Positions 16,351-25,900 of a stretch of 64,000 bases of DNA are shown here, one piece after another. The position numbers and the translations under genes were made by a program. This stretch comes from Pantoea cypripedii. Lineage in GTDB: Bacteria; Pseudomonadota; Gammaproteobacteria; Enterobacterales; Enterobacteriaceae. The stretch's first letter is position 1, and each line of letters opens with the position of its first letter. Under the pieces are notes generated by a model. It was given only the letters and a program-made list of their open reading frames with translations. It had not been told where the DNA came from and made no database searches. Location: contig NZ_MLJI01000001.1 in the NCBI RefSeq assembly GCF_002095535.1, positions 441,602 through 505,601 of the forward strand. The letters are read 5' to 3'.

Positions 16351-16391
16351 CGCCATCAGACCATAAAACTGGCTTTTATGGTCTGACGGCG
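16351..16391. repeat. Long inverted repeat upstream of the pil region
   Basis: TCAGACCATAAAA, loop CTGGC, TTTTATGGTCTGA is perfect over 13 bp and extends to GCC/GGC outside. A second small hairpin (CCCC GAA GGGG) follows. There is no T run. It could be a protein-binding site or a transcript boundary ahead of the pilus operon. Confidence 0.55.
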
Positions 16392-16495
16392 TTGCCCCGA
16401 AGGGGATCTTTGCATCATGGTGACATATTTACCGGTATTCCCTGTACACGCACAGAAGCAGAATAGTCAGCATCCTGTTTCTGAGGTCGTCTGCT

Positions 16496-16753
16496 ATGTC
16501 ACGTTATGCCGGAGCGAAAAAGAATCTCAGGTTATCGAATATCACCTGGATCATCTCTCTTTTTGATTTCCTGGTGGTTGTGATACCTGCTGCAGTGATG
16601 TTTATGTTAATTGTGTTGTTGTGCATATTCAGGGGAACGTATGCTGAGAGGGGCTGTTCCCCGGTGCCCTCATCACACAATCAGCCCCTCACTGAACAGC
16701 AGATAAACACTGACTGTGCACGCCGCACTGGCATCATTACCCCCGCTGAATAA
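16496..16753 (+). CDS. Possible small membrane protein ahead of pilL
   Basis: Encodes 85 residues with one strong hydrophobic segment (about residues 19-46: WIISLFDFLVVVIPAAVMFM and on) and a polar C-terminus. No clear ribosome-binding site precedes the ATG and I do not recognise a family. It could be real or chance coding in a 700-base gap. Confidence 0.3.
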   Translation: MSRYAGAKKNLRLSNITWIISLFDFLVVVIPAAVMFMLIVLLCIFRGTYAERGCSPVPSSHNQPLTEQQINTDCARRTGIITPAE

Positions 16754-16930
16754 TTGGGATAAAACCGCACTAGTGCGCTGTTGGTGACAGCTGTCCCGAT
16801 CCATCCTTAACCTGCCCGACTGACTCCGCGCTGTTTTTCTTCAGCTCCGGGAAAGAGTTTCGCATTGCCCGCATTTTCATCACCGCCAGAATAGCACTCC
16901 TGACTAAGACTATTCCTGGGGTAGATCCTG

Positions 16931-18217
16931 ATGGCAGTACCTTCACGACGCGCGACAAACGGTGCCGGACTGCTCGCCTGCTCCGTCCTGCTGGCCGGCT
17001 GCAGCCACACGGTTTCGGACACCGCATCCTATCCTGCCGGGCGCTATCAGCAGCCCGCCCGTTTTGATGATATTTACCGCACCCGCGTACCTGAAGTTGT
17101 GCGCTATGACCGCTACACGCTGGCCAGTACGCGTCCGGACGATGCGCAGCGCGACCCGCTCAGCCAGATAATTGATATCACCATGCCGTCGCAGCTGGTC
17201 AGCACCGTCGGCGAAGGGTTCCGCTATCTGCTGCTGGAGTCAGGGTATTCACTGTGCTCAGCCACTTCTTCAGCATTTTCGGAACTTCTCAGCCGTCCGC
17301 TGCCTGCGGTGCAGCGCGATATCGGCCCGGTGAAGCTCAGTGAAGCCCTGCAGATTGTGGCCGGACCGGCCTGGCGACTGAAGGTGGATGAAGTTAACCG
17401 CGAAATCTGCTTTGAACTGCGGGATCAGTACCGCAGCTTCGCCGCACCTTTACTGGTTCCGGTCTCACTGGCATCACAGCATGCGTCCGTCAGTCTTCCG
17501 CCTGTCATACCATCCGCTCGGACTGCGGGGGCAGCCGGCACAGTCAGTGCGGTGCCGCGTAATCCCTTTACCGGTGATACGCGCATCAGCAGCACCCCGG
17601 GCACCGGGCAAAAACCGGTACTGACGCCGCAGAGTCTGGCCGTCCCGTCACCGGTACTGTCAGCAGCGAAGACACCGTCCGCGCCGAAGTCCACCGCGCG
17701 GTCGCCAGCCGGAAGCCTGCCCGTGCCACGACCTGCAGCCGCACCGAAAACAGCTTCATCTCAGAAAACCCCTGTTACAGCCGTTCACCCGGTGACGGTG
17801 CAACCGACTACAGTGAACGCCGCCCGGCAGGCTGTTCCTGTCCGTCCTGTCACCTCGCTGCCGCCCGCCCCATCCGTCAGCAGTCAGACAGCTTCTGCCT
17901 ATCTACCCGGTGCGCCGGTTGCGGCACTGCCCACCGGACAGGCGTGGCGGGCTGAGCCGGGCTCCACGCTGAAGGAGACCCTGACCGGCTGGGCCGCGAA
18001 GGCCCCCTGCAGCAACGGCGGGAACTGGGTGGTCATCTGGCCGGTGTCGCTGGACTACCGCATTGATGCACCCCTGGTGTTTCACGGCAACTTCGAATCC
18101 GTGCTGGTACAGGTCTTTGACCTCTACCGCAAAGCGGAAAAACCGCTGTTTGCCGAAGCCAGCCGTATCCAGTGCCTGGTATCGGTGAGCGACAGCCCGG
18201 CGGGCGGAGGTCACTGA
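16931..18217 (+). CDS. pilL: PilL, type IVb pilus lipoprotein of the ICE
   Basis: Encodes 428 residues. The N-terminus is a lipoprotein signal with lipobox LLAGC near residue 23. The N-terminal folded domain (DIYRTRVPEVVRYDRY, GEGFRYLLLESGYSLC) matches the ICE PilL N-terminal family. A long Pro/Ala/Ser/Thr-rich stretch covers about residues 180-320. The C-terminus (GSTLKETLTGWAAKA, WVVIWPVSLDYRIDAPLVF) resembles the TcpQ/PilL C-terminal domain. PilL starts the thin-pilus operon of R64 and SPI-7; it likely acts in the envelope with the secretin. Confidence 0.88.
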   Translation: MAVPSRRATNGAGLLACSVLLAGCSHTVSDTASYPAGRYQQPARFDDIYRTRVPEVVRYDRYTLASTRPDDAQRDPLSQIIDITMPSQLVSTVGEGFRYLLLESGYSLCSATSSAFSELLSRPLPAVQRDIGPVKLSEALQIVAGPAWRLKVDEVNREICFELRDQYRSFAAPLLVPVSLASQHASVSLPPVIPSARTAGAAGTVSAVPRNPFTGDTRISSTPGTGQKPVLTPQSLAVPSPVLSAAKTPSAPKSTARSPAGSLPVPRPAAAPKTASSQKTPVTAVHPVTVQPTTVNAARQAVPVRPVTSLPPAPSVSSQTASAYLPGAPVAALPTGQAWRAEPGSTLKETLTGWAAKAPCSNGGNWVVIWPVSLDYRIDAPLVFHGNFESVLVQVFDLYRKAEKPLFAEASRIQCLVSVSDSPAGGGH

Positions 18218-18218
18218 G

Positions 18219-18662
18219 GTGGGGTTCGCGCTGCCCGTATTTGTTTTCTGCCTGGTCATTGCGCTGATGGCCGGTGAGGCACAGCGCCACTCGGCTGAGC
18301 ACGTCCGTACAGCCATGCAGCAGACCCTGCCTGACCAGCTTGCCACCGACATGCTGCGCTCCGCTGACGCGGTGAACAACTGGCGCCACGGCCGGGCGGT
18401 GGTGGACGGACCGGTGTCACCCGCGCAGACCGGCATGATGCCGGTGCCGGACAGCCGTATTCAGACCGTGATCCAGGGGGGACGCCTCTGGGTCTGGGTG
18501 CCCGCCACCGGCGGCGTGTTTGCGGCGCTGCGTACGCAGTCCGTGACCTCGGCGCTGGTGCTGACCGTCAGCGGCGGCCGTCTGCGGATGGCGGACGGCA
18601 CCGACATGAACCTGCCCCTGCCGTCCGGCGTGACGGAGGGCAGCATTGTTTACCTCAACTAA
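18219..18662 (+). CDS. pilM: PilM, type IVb pilus protein
   Basis: Encodes 147 residues from a GTG immediately after the pilL stop. An N-terminal membrane segment (FALPVFVFCLVIALMAGEA) is followed by a small periplasmic domain, the layout of PilM of plasmid R64. PilM is required for thin-pilus biogenesis; its exact role is not well defined. Order and spacing fit pilL-M-N. Confidence 0.82.
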   Translation: MGFALPVFVFCLVIALMAGEAQRHSAEHVRTAMQQTLPDQLATDMLRSADAVNNWRHGRAVVDGPVSPAQTGMMPVPDSRIQTVIQGGRLWVWVPATGGVFAALRTQSVTSALVLTVSGGRLRMADGTDMNLPLPSGVTEGSIVYLN

Positions 18663-18681
18663 TCTCATCAGGGAGCTGCGG

Positions 18682-20355
18682 ATGCCGCGTTTACCTTTCT
18701 GTCTGACCGCGCTGGCCGCTTCGCTTGTGCTGTCATCATGTTCGCTGAATGAAATCAGCAAAATGGATAAGGAGGCCACGGGGCAGGCCGATACCGCTCA
18801 GCGGGTGCTGCAGAGTCGCCAGACCCTGACTCAGCCCACCGTTGTCTGGTCCGATAAACCCTGGGTGAACCTGCAGCCGGTCACGCCGGTCATCTCCACG
18901 CCGGATGAGAAGAACCTGCCCGCCTGCCAGATAACCATTAACCGGCCGGAGGGGATTTCACTGCCTGAGCTGGGGCAGCGTATCACTGCACTCTGCGGCG
19001 TGCGCGTCTCCATCACGCCGGATGCGTTTGCCGCGCTGAACACTATGAGCACCGGCAGCGTGGTGACCTCGCAGATGAGCGGTAATCTGCCGGCACCGGA
19101 TGATAACGGACGCGTGCCGCTGTCACAGATGGGCACCACGGCTGCACAGGCGGTCTCCTCTCAGCAGGCCCCCTCGCTTATCCGCGGTCTGAAATTCCAG
19201 GGCGATATCCGCGACCTGCTGGATTATGAAGCCAGCGGCTACGGACTGTCATGGCGCAGCGACAGCAGCGGCGTGTATTTTTATCAGCAGGATACGCGTA
19301 CCTTTCAGCTCGTTATCCTCAATACGAAGGTGAACAGCAGCGCGTCGATCAACTCCGGCTCCGGCAACCAGCTCGGCAGCGGTGGCGGCACGTCCGGCGG
19401 GACGACCGGCGACATCAGCTCGAATCAGAAGACCGATTACGGCATGAACAGCGACCTGTACGATGATATCCGCAAAACCATTGAGCAGATGGTGACGCCG
19501 AAATCGGGTCGCTTCTGGCTGTCGGCGGCCACAGGCACCCTGAGCGTGACCGATACGCCGGACGTGCTGAACCGGATCGGCCGCTACATCGAATACCAGA
19601 ACAAAGTGCTGAGCCGGCAGGTCCAGCTCAATATCCAGATTGTCAGCGTCAACCAGACGCATAACGAGCAGATGGGGCTGGACTGGGGTCTGGTCTATAA
19701 GTCTCTGCAAAACGTGGGGGCAAGCCTCACCGGTTCAATGGCGAACGCCTCCACGTCTGCGGCCAGCGCCGGTATTTCGATTCTGGACACCGCCAGCGGC
19801 AATGCCGCGAAATTCTCCGGCTCCAGCCTGCTGATCCATGCCCTCTCCGAGCAGGGTAACGTCAGCATGGCGCTGAACCAGACCGACCCCACCGCCAACC
19901 TGACGCCGGTGGCCTATCAGCTCTCGAAATCCACCGGGATGCTGACCAGCTCCAGCTCGACGGCCACCGCCAACGTGGGGGTGACGTCAACGATGACCAC
20001 GACCAACGTCACCACCGGCCTGTTCATGACCATGCTGCCGTTCATTCAGGAAAACGGCGACGTGCAGCTGCAGTTCGCCTTCAGCTATACCAGCCCGCCG
20101 GATATCAAAAGCTTCGTCAGCCGCGACGGTAACACCCGCAATGACACGGCAGACACTTCCACCGAGGGGCTGGCGCGTAAGGTGAACCTGCGCTCCGGCC
20201 AGACGCTGGTCCTGACCGGCTCGGAGCAGCAGAACGTCTCATCGGATAAGCAGGGGACGTTCACGCCGGGCAATTTTATCCTGGGCGGTGGCCAGAGCGG
20301 CACGCGCGGCCGCACCACGCTCGTCATCATGATCACCCCTGTTCTGCTGAGGTAA
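18682..20355 (+). CDS. pilN: PilN, outer-membrane secretin of the type IVb pilus
   Basis: Encodes about 557 residues. The start at 18682 follows CAGGGAGC and gives a lipoprotein signal with lipobox SSC near residue 19. The periplasmic N domains are followed by the secretin domain, ending in the conserved LRSGQTLVLTGSEQQ and RTTLVIMITPVLLR. A glycine/serine-rich insert lies near residue 235. PilN multimers form the outer-membrane gate through which the pilus passes, with PilL and PilP as likely partners. Confidence 0.92.
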   Translation: MPRLPFCLTALAASLVLSSCSLNEISKMDKEATGQADTAQRVLQSRQTLTQPTVVWSDKPWVNLQPVTPVISTPDEKNLPACQITINRPEGISLPELGQRITALCGVRVSITPDAFAALNTMSTGSVVTSQMSGNLPAPDDNGRVPLSQMGTTAAQAVSSQQAPSLIRGLKFQGDIRDLLDYEASGYGLSWRSDSSGVYFYQQDTRTFQLVILNTKVNSSASINSGSGNQLGSGGGTSGGTTGDISSNQKTDYGMNSDLYDDIRKTIEQMVTPKSGRFWLSAATGTLSVTDTPDVLNRIGRYIEYQNKVLSRQVQLNIQIVSVNQTHNEQMGLDWGLVYKSLQNVGASLTGSMANASTSAASAGISILDTASGNAAKFSGSSLLIHALSEQGNVSMALNQTDPTANLTPVAYQLSKSTGMLTSSSSTATANVGVTSTMTTTNVTTGLFMTMLPFIQENGDVQLQFAFSYTSPPDIKSFVSRDGNTRNDTADTSTEGLARKVNLRSGQTLVLTGSEQQNVSSDKQGTFTPGNFILGGGQSGTRGRTTLVIMITPVLLR

Positions 20356-20358
20356 CCC

Positions 20359-21639
20359 ATGTCTTCACGCCAAAAATCTTCCCTGCGCCCCGGCATCCGC
20401 ATCACACACCGGCGCCGTGACTGGCTGGCCGGGCTTCACTGGGAACCGCAGCGGAGCCCATTAACGGCCCGGCTGCGGGGAAAAGCCTCACCGGACACGC
20501 ACGGTGTCATTGCCGGCAGAGGAAATGCAGCCATGTCAGGCGTGGTTTCCCCGGGGCGCGTGCGCCGCAGCCTTTATTCACTGGCCGTGGCGTTCCTGCT
20601 GTCCGAAGGCGGCAACGCCTGGGGCATTTACCGCCTGAGCCGGGATGAAGACCTGTGGGTGTTCTTTGCCGCCAGCGGCGGTCAGCTCTCCGTGATGGGC
20701 GACGTGACCGGCTCACGGGCATTTATTGCGTCGGCGGCACAGAACTTTCTGCGCTTTAACGATGCCGATGCTCCGGGCCTGCGCTGTGCGGCCATCGCAG
20801 ACGATGAGAGCGAGGCCACCACGCTCACGGACTGGCTGAGCGGTGCGCAGCTGAAGCGCTGCCGCCTGCATAAACGCCTGACGCCGCTGTCCCTCATCCT
20901 GCCGGCTGTTGCTGTCACTCTGGCGACGGCGGCCGGCCTTTACTGGCACGGCACAGTGCAGCAGCAGGCCGAACAGGCGGCGTCGATGGCGGCGTTTCGT
21001 GCCCGCATGGCGATGACGCCGGAAAAGCCGGCGACCCCGGCCCGCGCACCGCACCCGTGGGCCACACTGCCTCCGGTGTCCGTGCTGCTCAGCAACTGCT
21101 GGCTGACGCGGGAGCCGGTCTTTGCCTCGGTGGCCGGCTGGCGTTTCACCGACGGTGAGTGTGTGCCGGAAGGACTGCGGCTGCGATTTGTCGCCACGCC
21201 CGGCTCAACGGTTGAAGACTTCTCCCGCCGCGCCCGCGAACTGCTGGGACATGCGGCTGTTTTTAACCTGCAGGAAGGCGGAAAAAATGGCGATGTTTTC
21301 ATTCCCTTCCGTCAGTACACCGTCAGTGAGTACACCGATGAAGCGCTGCCCGGTGCCGATGCGCAACTGATGCGGTTTATCTCTCACCTGCAGCGGCGCA
21401 ACCTGGACGTGAAATTCACGGAGGTGAAGCCACCTGCCGTCGCGCCGGGTCAGAAGAAAACCACGCCCGTGCAGGACTGGCGGGAGTTTACGTTTTCTGT
21501 CAGTTCGCGCCTGCAGCCTGAACGCCTGCTGCAGGATTTCGATGCAACGGGGCTTCGCCTGAGCAGCGTGTCCATCACCATGAGGCCGCAGGGGCAGTTC
21601 GGATACACCATGAAGGGGAGCATTTATGCGCAGAATTAA
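20359..21639 (+). CDS. pilO: PilO2, type IVb pilus inner-membrane accessory protein
   Basis: Encodes 426 residues. The N-terminal cytoplasmic part is about 170 residues (SLAVAFLLSEGGNAWGIYRL). One membrane helix follows near residue 180 (LSLILPAVAVTLATAAGLYW), then a periplasmic domain. This is the layout of PilO of R64-like thin pili, thought to scaffold the assembly platform. Four bases separate it from pilN and it overlaps pilP. Confidence 0.88.
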   Translation: MSSRQKSSLRPGIRITHRRRDWLAGLHWEPQRSPLTARLRGKASPDTHGVIAGRGNAAMSGVVSPGRVRRSLYSLAVAFLLSEGGNAWGIYRLSRDEDLWVFFAASGGQLSVMGDVTGSRAFIASAAQNFLRFNDADAPGLRCAAIADDESEATTLTDWLSGAQLKRCRLHKRLTPLSLILPAVAVTLATAAGLYWHGTVQQQAEQAASMAAFRARMAMTPEKPATPARAPHPWATLPPVSVLLSNCWLTREPVFASVAGWRFTDGECVPEGLRLRFVATPGSTVEDFSRRARELLGHAAVFNLQEGGKNGDVFIPFRQYTVSEYTDEALPGADAQLMRFISHLQRRNLDVKFTEVKPPAVAPGQKKTTPVQDWREFTFSVSSRLQPERLLQDFDATGLRLSSVSITMRPQGQFGYTMKGSIYAQN

Positions 21640-22123
21640 TCCCGCCAGGACGGGGCTGCTGCTGTCCGTTCTGCTCAGCGGACCCGCGCTGTCAGCCACC
21701 ACGGCCGATGTGCTGCCGCCGAACGTCACCCTCGGGGAGCTGGAAGCCGCACAGGCCAGGAACCTGATTCTGGAGCAAAAGGTCCAGACCGCCCGTCTGG
21801 AGCAGCAGCTGCGCGAAAGCCAGTCCGGGCAGAGTACCAACCGTAATTATCTGGCCTCCGCCACTCAACCTGCAATGCCACTGATGGCGCAGCCTGCCCC
21901 CTCACAACAGGCCACGTCAGCAGGCACGGAGAAGCGCGCCGGCAGCGTACGCCTGCAGGAGATTTACGGTCGCGGCACACAGCTGCGCGCCCGCATTGTG
22001 CTGCCGGACGGTGGTGTAACCGAGGTGGTGAAAGGCGACCAGATCCCCGGCACCGCAAAACGGGTCACGGAGGTCACGTCCACGCTCGTGCGCCTCAGTG
22101 ACGATTCTGAACTCTCCTTCTGA
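21626..22123 (+). CDS. pilP: PilP, periplasmic pilus assembly protein
   Basis: Encodes 165 residues. The signal peptide ends at about residue 23 (GLLLSVLLSGPALSA). A coiled-coil-like stretch follows (LGELEAAQARNLILEQKVQ), then a small C-terminal beta domain (IVLPDGGVTEVVKGDQIPG), as in R64 PilP. It probably links the inner-membrane platform to the PilN secretin. Its start overlaps the end of pilO. Confidence 0.86.
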   Translation: MRRINPARTGLLLSVLLSGPALSATTADVLPPNVTLGELEAAQARNLILEQKVQTARLEQQLRESQSGQSTNRNYLASATQPAMPLMAQPAPSQQATSAGTEKRAGSVRLQEIYGRGTQLRARIVLPDGGVTEVVKGDQIPGTAKRVTEVTSTLVRLSDDSELSF

Positions 22124-22130
22124 GGCCACG

Positions 22131-23705
22131 ATGACGCCCGATAAAGACATTATGGATTTTGTGTTTGCCGAACAGCATTCGTCCGGCGGCGTGACGCTGC
22201 TTATCGACGGTAACCGGCGAAAAGAACCGGCCATACAGCGCTGGGTAATGGATGTCACCCGCGAGTATCCGACCGCTAAAACCGAGTTTGTGGCGCTGAG
22301 CGAGCTGAACCGCCGGCGCGAAGTGGCAGAGCGTCAGGGGCTGGCCCTGTCTCAGAGCGTCAGTGAGGCTGAACTTAACAGCCGTGATATCAGCGTATCT
22401 CAGGATAAAGTCATCAGCTATATGAGACTGGGGAACGAGATCAGTGCGTCTGATATCCATATTGAAATCAGCGCCGACCGTAAGCTCAGTATCGTCCAGC
22501 TGCGCATTCACGGCGAGCTGGAAGTGGTGGATGAAGTGAAAGATGCGGAGGGGATGACGCTGGCCTCCACCGCCTATCTTTCCATGTGTGACGTACGCGA
22601 GCAGTCCTTTTTTGCCGGCCGCGAACAGTCAGGGCGCATCGATGCGAAGTTTGCCCGCCGTGCCGGTCTGTATGGCGCCCGCTATGAACACCGCCCCACG
22701 CCCGACGGGCTGATTGTGGTCATGCGACTCATTCCTGATGACGGCGATAACATTCCCGGGCTGCCGAAGCTGGGTTTTCTGCCGGAGCAGATAGCGCTCA
22801 TTGTGCAGATCCTGCGCCTGCCGGAAGGCATGGTGCTGCTGACCGGGCCGACCGGTTCCGGCAAAAGCGCCACGCTGCGCGTGTTCAGCGATATCTGGCT
22901 GAAACTGACCGGCGGAAAAAAGCGTCTGCTGACGCTGGAAAACCCGCCGGAGGGACGTATCCCCGGCGCCATCCAGACCCCCGTCATGCCGGCTGACAAC
23001 TCTCCTGATGCCATCAGCCGTGCCTGGGATAACGCCAACGCCTCCGCGCTGCGTCTCGATCCTGATGCCATTCTGAATGGCGAAATGCGTGACCTGTATT
23101 CCCTCATCGCCGCCATTTACGCCAGTGAAACCGGCCACGCGCTGTTCTCCACCCTGCACACCCAGAGCGCCATCGGTGCCCTGCGGCGTATGGAGCACTT
23201 CGGCGTTGATCGCCACCTTCTGGCCGATGCGTCACTGGTCACTGGCCTGATAGGCCAGCGTCTGGTGCCGCTGCTGTGTGAACACTGCCGTATTCCCTGG
23301 CAGGTGAAAGCACCTGAGCTTGACGGCGAAACCCGTGCGCGCCTGGAAAAATACTGCACTGTGGAGGGGGTGTGCGACACCAGCAAACTTTTCTTCCGTA
23401 ATCACGAGGGCTGTTCTCACTGCCAGAAAACGGTGCCGCTGACCGGCCGCATCGTCAGCCGCGGCGTCACCGGCCGCACGGCCATTGCCGAGGTGGTCCG
23501 GACGGATGCCCGACTGATGCAGCTCTGGTTGTCTCTCGGCCCGGCCGTTGCCCGTCAGCACTGGGTAAACCAGGGGGGTATCACCCGCCGTATGCATCTG
23601 CTGCGTTATCTCGCACAGGGGCGCGTTGATCCGGTGGAAGGCGATCTTATCTGTCCTCTGGACGAGGACGACATCATGCAGTGTGAGGTGCCCTATGTCG
23701 GTTAA
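22131..23705 (+). CDS. pilQ: PilQ, assembly ATPase of the type IVb pilus
   Basis: Encodes about 524 residues; the start at 22131 follows the pilP stop. This is a GspE/PilB-type secretion ATPase: Walker A LLTGPTGSGKSATLR near residue 245, the conserved His box in TGHALFSTLHTQSA near 340, and a four-cysteine zinc region (CEHC, then CSHC). It hydrolyses ATP in the cytoplasm to add pilin subunits. No separate retraction ATPase gene is seen, as in other R64-type systems. It overlaps pilR. Confidence 0.92.
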   Translation: MTPDKDIMDFVFAEQHSSGGVTLLIDGNRRKEPAIQRWVMDVTREYPTAKTEFVALSELNRRREVAERQGLALSQSVSEAELNSRDISVSQDKVISYMRLGNEISASDIHIEISADRKLSIVQLRIHGELEVVDEVKDAEGMTLASTAYLSMCDVREQSFFAGREQSGRIDAKFARRAGLYGARYEHRPTPDGLIVVMRLIPDDGDNIPGLPKLGFLPEQIALIVQILRLPEGMVLLTGPTGSGKSATLRVFSDIWLKLTGGKKRLLTLENPPEGRIPGAIQTPVMPADNSPDAISRAWDNANASALRLDPDAILNGEMRDLYSLIAAIYASETGHALFSTLHTQSAIGALRRMEHFGVDRHLLADASLVTGLIGQRLVPLLCEHCRIPWQVKAPELDGETRARLEKYCTVEGVCDTSKLFFRNHEGCSHCQKTVPLTGRIVSRGVTGRTAIAEVVRTDARLMQLWLSLGPAVARQHWVNQGGITRRMHLLRYLAQGRVDPVEGDLICPLDEDDIMQCEVPYVG

Positions 23706-24810
23706 GACCCGTTTTTCGCCTGAGCGTGATATGTCGCTGGCGGAAATGCTGCGGTATCGCCTGGTCAGGGCCACCTTCACCGGGCAGTATCGCCAGCCGT
23801 TTTACGAAACCCTGCGCTTTTTGCTGGAAAACCGCAAACAGCTGAAAGAGGCGCTGACCCTGATTGGTGAGGTGCATACCGACTTTGGCCGGCGCTGGCA
23901 CCCCTATCATGAGCTGGTACAGGACTGCCTTGAGGGCGTGAAAGACAACCGCGAGGGGCGGTCCCTGCAGGATGTGCTTGCTGCCTGGGCACCTTATGAA
24001 GAGGCAGCGCTTATCAGCGCCGGGATAGAAACCGGCAATATTCCCGGCGCGCTGATGCAGGCTGACAAGCTGATTGTCGCCCGTCGGCGCATCCTCGGTC
24101 AGGTGGTTTTTGCCTCGGTCTTTCCGTCAGCGCTGGCCCTGCTGAGCACGGGGCTGCTGCTGGCCAACAACATGGCACTGGTGCCCACCTTAAGCAAAAT
24201 GTCTGACCCGGCACGCTGGACCGGTGCACTCGGGCTGATGAACGGCGTGGCACAGTGGACGGATCAGTGGGGGGTGACCGCAGCGGGTGCCGCCGTCGGG
24301 GGCGTCATTCTGGCGTTCTGGTCGCTGCCGCGCTGGCGGGGACGGCTGCGACGCCTGGCCGATCACCTGATGCCCTGGTCGGTTTACAAAGACCTGCAGG
24401 GCGCGGTGTTCCTGATGAATATCGGGGCGCTGCTCGGTGCCGGTGTGCAGGAGCTCAAGGCGCTGCAGATCCTGAACGCGTTCGCTCCGCCCTGGCTCCA
24501 GGAGCGTATTGAGGCCGCAATGGCGTGCATGAGCGAGGGGGACTCGCTGGGCATGGCGCTGCGCCAGAGCGGTTATGACTTCCCCAGCCGCGAGGCGGTG
24601 AACTACCTCTCGCTGCTGGATAAAGGCAACAGCGCCGCGTCGCTTATCACAAATTATGCCGATCGCTGGCTGGAGCAGGCGCTGGCGCGCGTGGCCCGCA
24701 AAGCGAACGTCACAAAGCTCTTTTCTCTCGTTCTGATTATGAGTTTCTTCTTACTCATCCTGCAGATGGTGATGCAGATTCAGGACATGAACACCTTCAA
24801 CATACATTAA
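23695..24810 (+). CDS. pilR: PilR, inner-membrane platform protein
   Basis: Encodes about 371 residues. It has two GspF/type II secretion F domains, each with membrane helices (near residues 135-170: VVFASVFPSALALLSTGLLL; near 190-215; and near 345-365: LFSLVLIMSFFLLILQMVMQ). EEAALISAGIETGNIPGAL is typical of the family. It turns ATPase motion into subunit insertion. The start at 23695 overlaps the end of pilQ. Confidence 0.9.
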   Translation: MSVKTRFSPERDMSLAEMLRYRLVRATFTGQYRQPFYETLRFLLENRKQLKEALTLIGEVHTDFGRRWHPYHELVQDCLEGVKDNREGRSLQDVLAAWAPYEEAALISAGIETGNIPGALMQADKLIVARRRILGQVVFASVFPSALALLSTGLLLANNMALVPTLSKMSDPARWTGALGLMNGVAQWTDQWGVTAAGAAVGGVILAFWSLPRWRGRLRRLADHLMPWSVYKDLQGAVFLMNIGALLGAGVQELKALQILNAFAPPWLQERIEAAMACMSEGDSLGMALRQSGYDFPSREAVNYLSLLDKGNSAASLITNYADRWLEQALARVARKANVTKLFSLVLIMSFFLLILQMVMQIQDMNTFNIH

Positions 24811-24819
24811 GGAACGACC

Positions 24820-25416
24820 ATGTCATCTCAGACATCACATTATCACCCGCGCCAGCCAGACCGGGGCTGGGGCATCCTTGAACACGGCAGCATTGCCCTG
24901 TTTACGGTTATCGTCATCTGCATTGTCGGGGCGCTTGTCTGGAGTCTCTCAGGCAAAAAGTCTGTTGCGGTGGAAACCTCAAATATCCAGACCGTTGTGA
25001 CCAATGCCCAGCAGCTCAAGCAAACCCAGGGTGGGTATAACTTTACCAGTGGCACCACCATGACCGGTACGCTGATTCAGCAGGGGGGCGCGCCGAAGGC
25101 TGGCTGGACGATTCAGGGGACGGCCAGTTCCGGCACGGCGACGATGTGGAACAGCTATGGCGGCCAGGTTGTCATGGCACCGGTGGCATCAAACGGATTC
25201 AATAATGGTTTCTCCGTCACCACGCAGAAAGTGCCGCAGGCCGACTGTATCTCCATTGCCACCCAGCTCGGCTCCGGTGGCGCGTTCAGTGCCATCAGCA
25301 TCAACAGCACCGACTACAGCGATGGCCTGGTCAGCGCCGAAGATGCCGGCAAAGCCTGTACTGCTGACACAGGCATGACGGGCAACAACACCCTGGTCTT
25401 CACGCACAACGGCTGA
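24820..25416 (+). CDS. pilS: PilS, major type IVb prepilin
   Basis: Encodes 198 residues. The leader ends in RG before WGILEHGSIALFTVIVICIV, with the glutamate at position +5 of the mature protein and a hydrophobic alpha-1 helix, the classic type IV pilin pattern. Two cysteines in the C-terminal region (near residues 140 and 180) can form the D-region disulfide. PilU should cleave the leader. It is the major subunit of the conjugative thin pilus. Confidence 0.93.
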   Translation: MSSQTSHYHPRQPDRGWGILEHGSIALFTVIVICIVGALVWSLSGKKSVAVETSNIQTVVTNAQQLKQTQGGYNFTSGTTMTGTLIQQGGAPKAGWTIQGTASSGTATMWNSYGGQVVMAPVASNGFNNGFSVTTQKVPQADCISIATQLGSGGAFSAISINSTDYSDGLVSAEDAGKACTADTGMTGNNTLVFTHNG

Positions 25417-25420
25417 TGAC

Positions 25421-25900
25421 ATGCTGCGCCTGACTGCCCTCCTGCTGTTTATCCTGCTCAGCCCCCGCGCGGGGGCATTCTGCTTTGACGCAGCAGGGGC
25501 AAAGTACCACATCGATCCGCTGCTGATTCAGGCCATTGCCACCGGCGAAAGCAGTCTGCGTCCGGGGATTACGAATGTTAACCGCGATAAAAAGACCGGG
25601 CGTGCACTCAGCAATGATTACGGGCTGATGCAGGTCAATTCCTCACACATCCCGGGGCTGATAGCGCAGGGGGTTATCAGCAGTCCACAGGATCTGCTGA
25701 CCCGTCCCTGTCTCAATGTGCAGACTGGTACATGGATTCTGGCAAAACATTTTCAGGTATGCGGCATCAGCTGGAACTGTCTGGGTTCTTACAACGCCGG
25801 TTTTCGTCAGGATCGCCATGAAACGCGCGAATCCTACGCCAACCGGATTTATGCCATTTACCGGCGCCTTTTACTGAAAGAACGGGGGATCAGACTGTGA
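25421..25900 (+). CDS. pilT: PilT, lytic transglycosylase of the pilus operon
   Basis: Encodes 159 residues with a signal peptide ending near residue 22 (LLLFILLSPRAGAFCFD). The SLT domain follows: catalytic glutamate in IATGESSLRPG, then NDYGLMQVNSSHIPGL and CLGSYNAGF. It cuts peptidoglycan to let the pilus through. Not to be confused with the PilT retraction ATPase of type IVa pili. Confidence 0.92.
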   Translation: MLRLTALLLFILLSPRAGAFCFDAAGAKYHIDPLLIQAIATGESSLRPGITNVNRDKKTGRALSNDYGLMQVNSSHIPGLIAQGVISSPQDLLTRPCLNVQTGTWILAKHFQVCGISWNCLGSYNAGFRQDRHETRESYANRIYAIYRRLLLKERGIRL

